A stretch of 6,690 nt of DNA from positions 1-6,690 of the forward strand of contig SKVI01000056.1 of the NCBI GenBank assembly GCA_007129525.1. Reading direction: 5' to 3'. Of the stretch, positions 6,401 through 6,690 are shown one piece after another. Made by a program: the position numbers and the translations under genes. The notes under the pieces were generated by a model. The model had not been told where the DNA came from. It saw nothing but the letters and a program-made list of their open reading frames with translations, and searched no databases. The DNA comes from Gemmatimonadota bacterium. GTDB taxonomy: Bacteria > Gemmatimonadota > Gemmatimonadetes > Longimicrobiales > Gaopeijiaceae. Each line of letters begins with the position of its first letter. Positions within the stretch are counted from its first letter, which is position 1.

Positions 6401-6690
6401 TCAGTCCGGGCTGCGCAGAGAACTCCCAACCAGCGCTTCCAGCCCGGCAAAAGACATGTGGAAGCTGTAGATGGCCGAGATCTCGTCCCGCTCGGCCTGG
6501 GAGAGGTTCGCCTGGGCGTCCACCACCTCGATGGAAGACGCCAACCCCAGCCGGAAACGCTCCTGGGCCAGTCTCAACTCCTCGGCGGCCGTCTCCCGGA
6601 TCCGGGCCTGGAGGGCCACGGTTCGGTGGGCGGTCTCCACCGAGCGGATGGCGCTCTCCACTTCGGATTCAAGGCGGAGCTCCTCAGCTC
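6401..6690 (-). CDS. TolC-like outer-membrane efflux protein, C-terminal fragment cut by window edge
   Basis: The last 95 residues of an outer-membrane factor, the exit duct of the tripartite pump; the frame is open to the right edge, so the start lies outside the window. The visible part is a long amphipathic, Glu/Arg/Ala-rich helix followed by the family hallmark LAQERFRLGLASSIEVVDAQ and then ANLSQAERDEISAIYSF. This matches the Y/F-x-x-G-x-x-S/T-x-x-(D/E)-V-x-D-A-Q-x-x-L pattern of the last TolC-family helical repeat. It ends soon after FAGLEALVGSSL, without the long C-terminal tail of E. coli TolC. Being first in the visible gene order, before adaptor and pumps, it is probably the dedicated channel of this operon. 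An internal GTG at 6661 could be taken for a start but is not one, because the preceding codons (AEELRLESE) continue the helix. Signal peptide and lipidation cannot be judged. Confidence 0.92.
   Translation of the reverse strand, partial: AEELRLESEVESAIRSVETAHRTVALQARIRETAAEELRLAQERFRLGLASSIEVVDAQANLSQAERDEISAIYSFHMSFAGLEALVGSSLRSPD

Overview
The window is a stretch of high-GC (roughly two-thirds G+C by eye) bacterial DNA. It is filled almost entirely by four tightly packed genes, all read on the minus strand. Together they encode a tripartite RND-type multidrug/solute efflux system of a Gram-negative (diderm) bacterium. An outer-membrane channel plus a periplasmic adaptor lipoprotein implies two membranes. 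The GC content, the style of the RND proteins (V-D-S-A and I-D-N-A in TM4) and the operon make-up would fit groups such as Gemmatimonadota or related environmental lineages, but that taxonomic guess is weak.

Layout in the direction of transcription (right to left): (1) the C-terminal end of a TolC-like outer-membrane factor, cut by the right edge of the window (6401-6690); (2) a 67-bp gap; (3) a periplasmic adaptor (membrane fusion) lipoprotein (5167-6333); (4) a complete RND inner-membrane transporter, called RND1 here (1877-5170), whose GTG start overlaps the adaptor stop in a GTGA junction; (5) a 50-bp gap; (6) a second, clearly different RND transporter, RND2 (1-1826). RND2 keeps its N-terminus and is cut by the left edge after about 608 residues. 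There is no gene-free stretch longer than 67 bp, and I see no RNA genes, mobile elements, CRISPR or tandem repeats.

The parts fit one machine. The RND protein(s) use the proton gradient to pull substrate from the periplasm or inner-membrane outer leaflet, the adaptor seals the periplasmic gap, and the outer-membrane factor forms the exit duct. The adaptor has the R-x3-L-x6-S pattern at its hairpin tip that is known to dock on TolC-type channels. The main open question is why two divergent RND subunits sit behind a single adaptor: a heteromeric trimer (as in MdtB/MdtC) or two alternative pumps sharing adaptor and channel.

I did not find a previously undescribed system. The notable points are the paired unlike RND subunits, the altered proton-relay residues in both, an enlarged basic/glycine-rich TM6-TM7 linker and a hydrophilic C-terminal tail in RND1, and an ambiguous start for the adaptor. 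Very long plus-strand reading frames opposite RND1 and RND2 look like shadows of GC-rich coding sequence.
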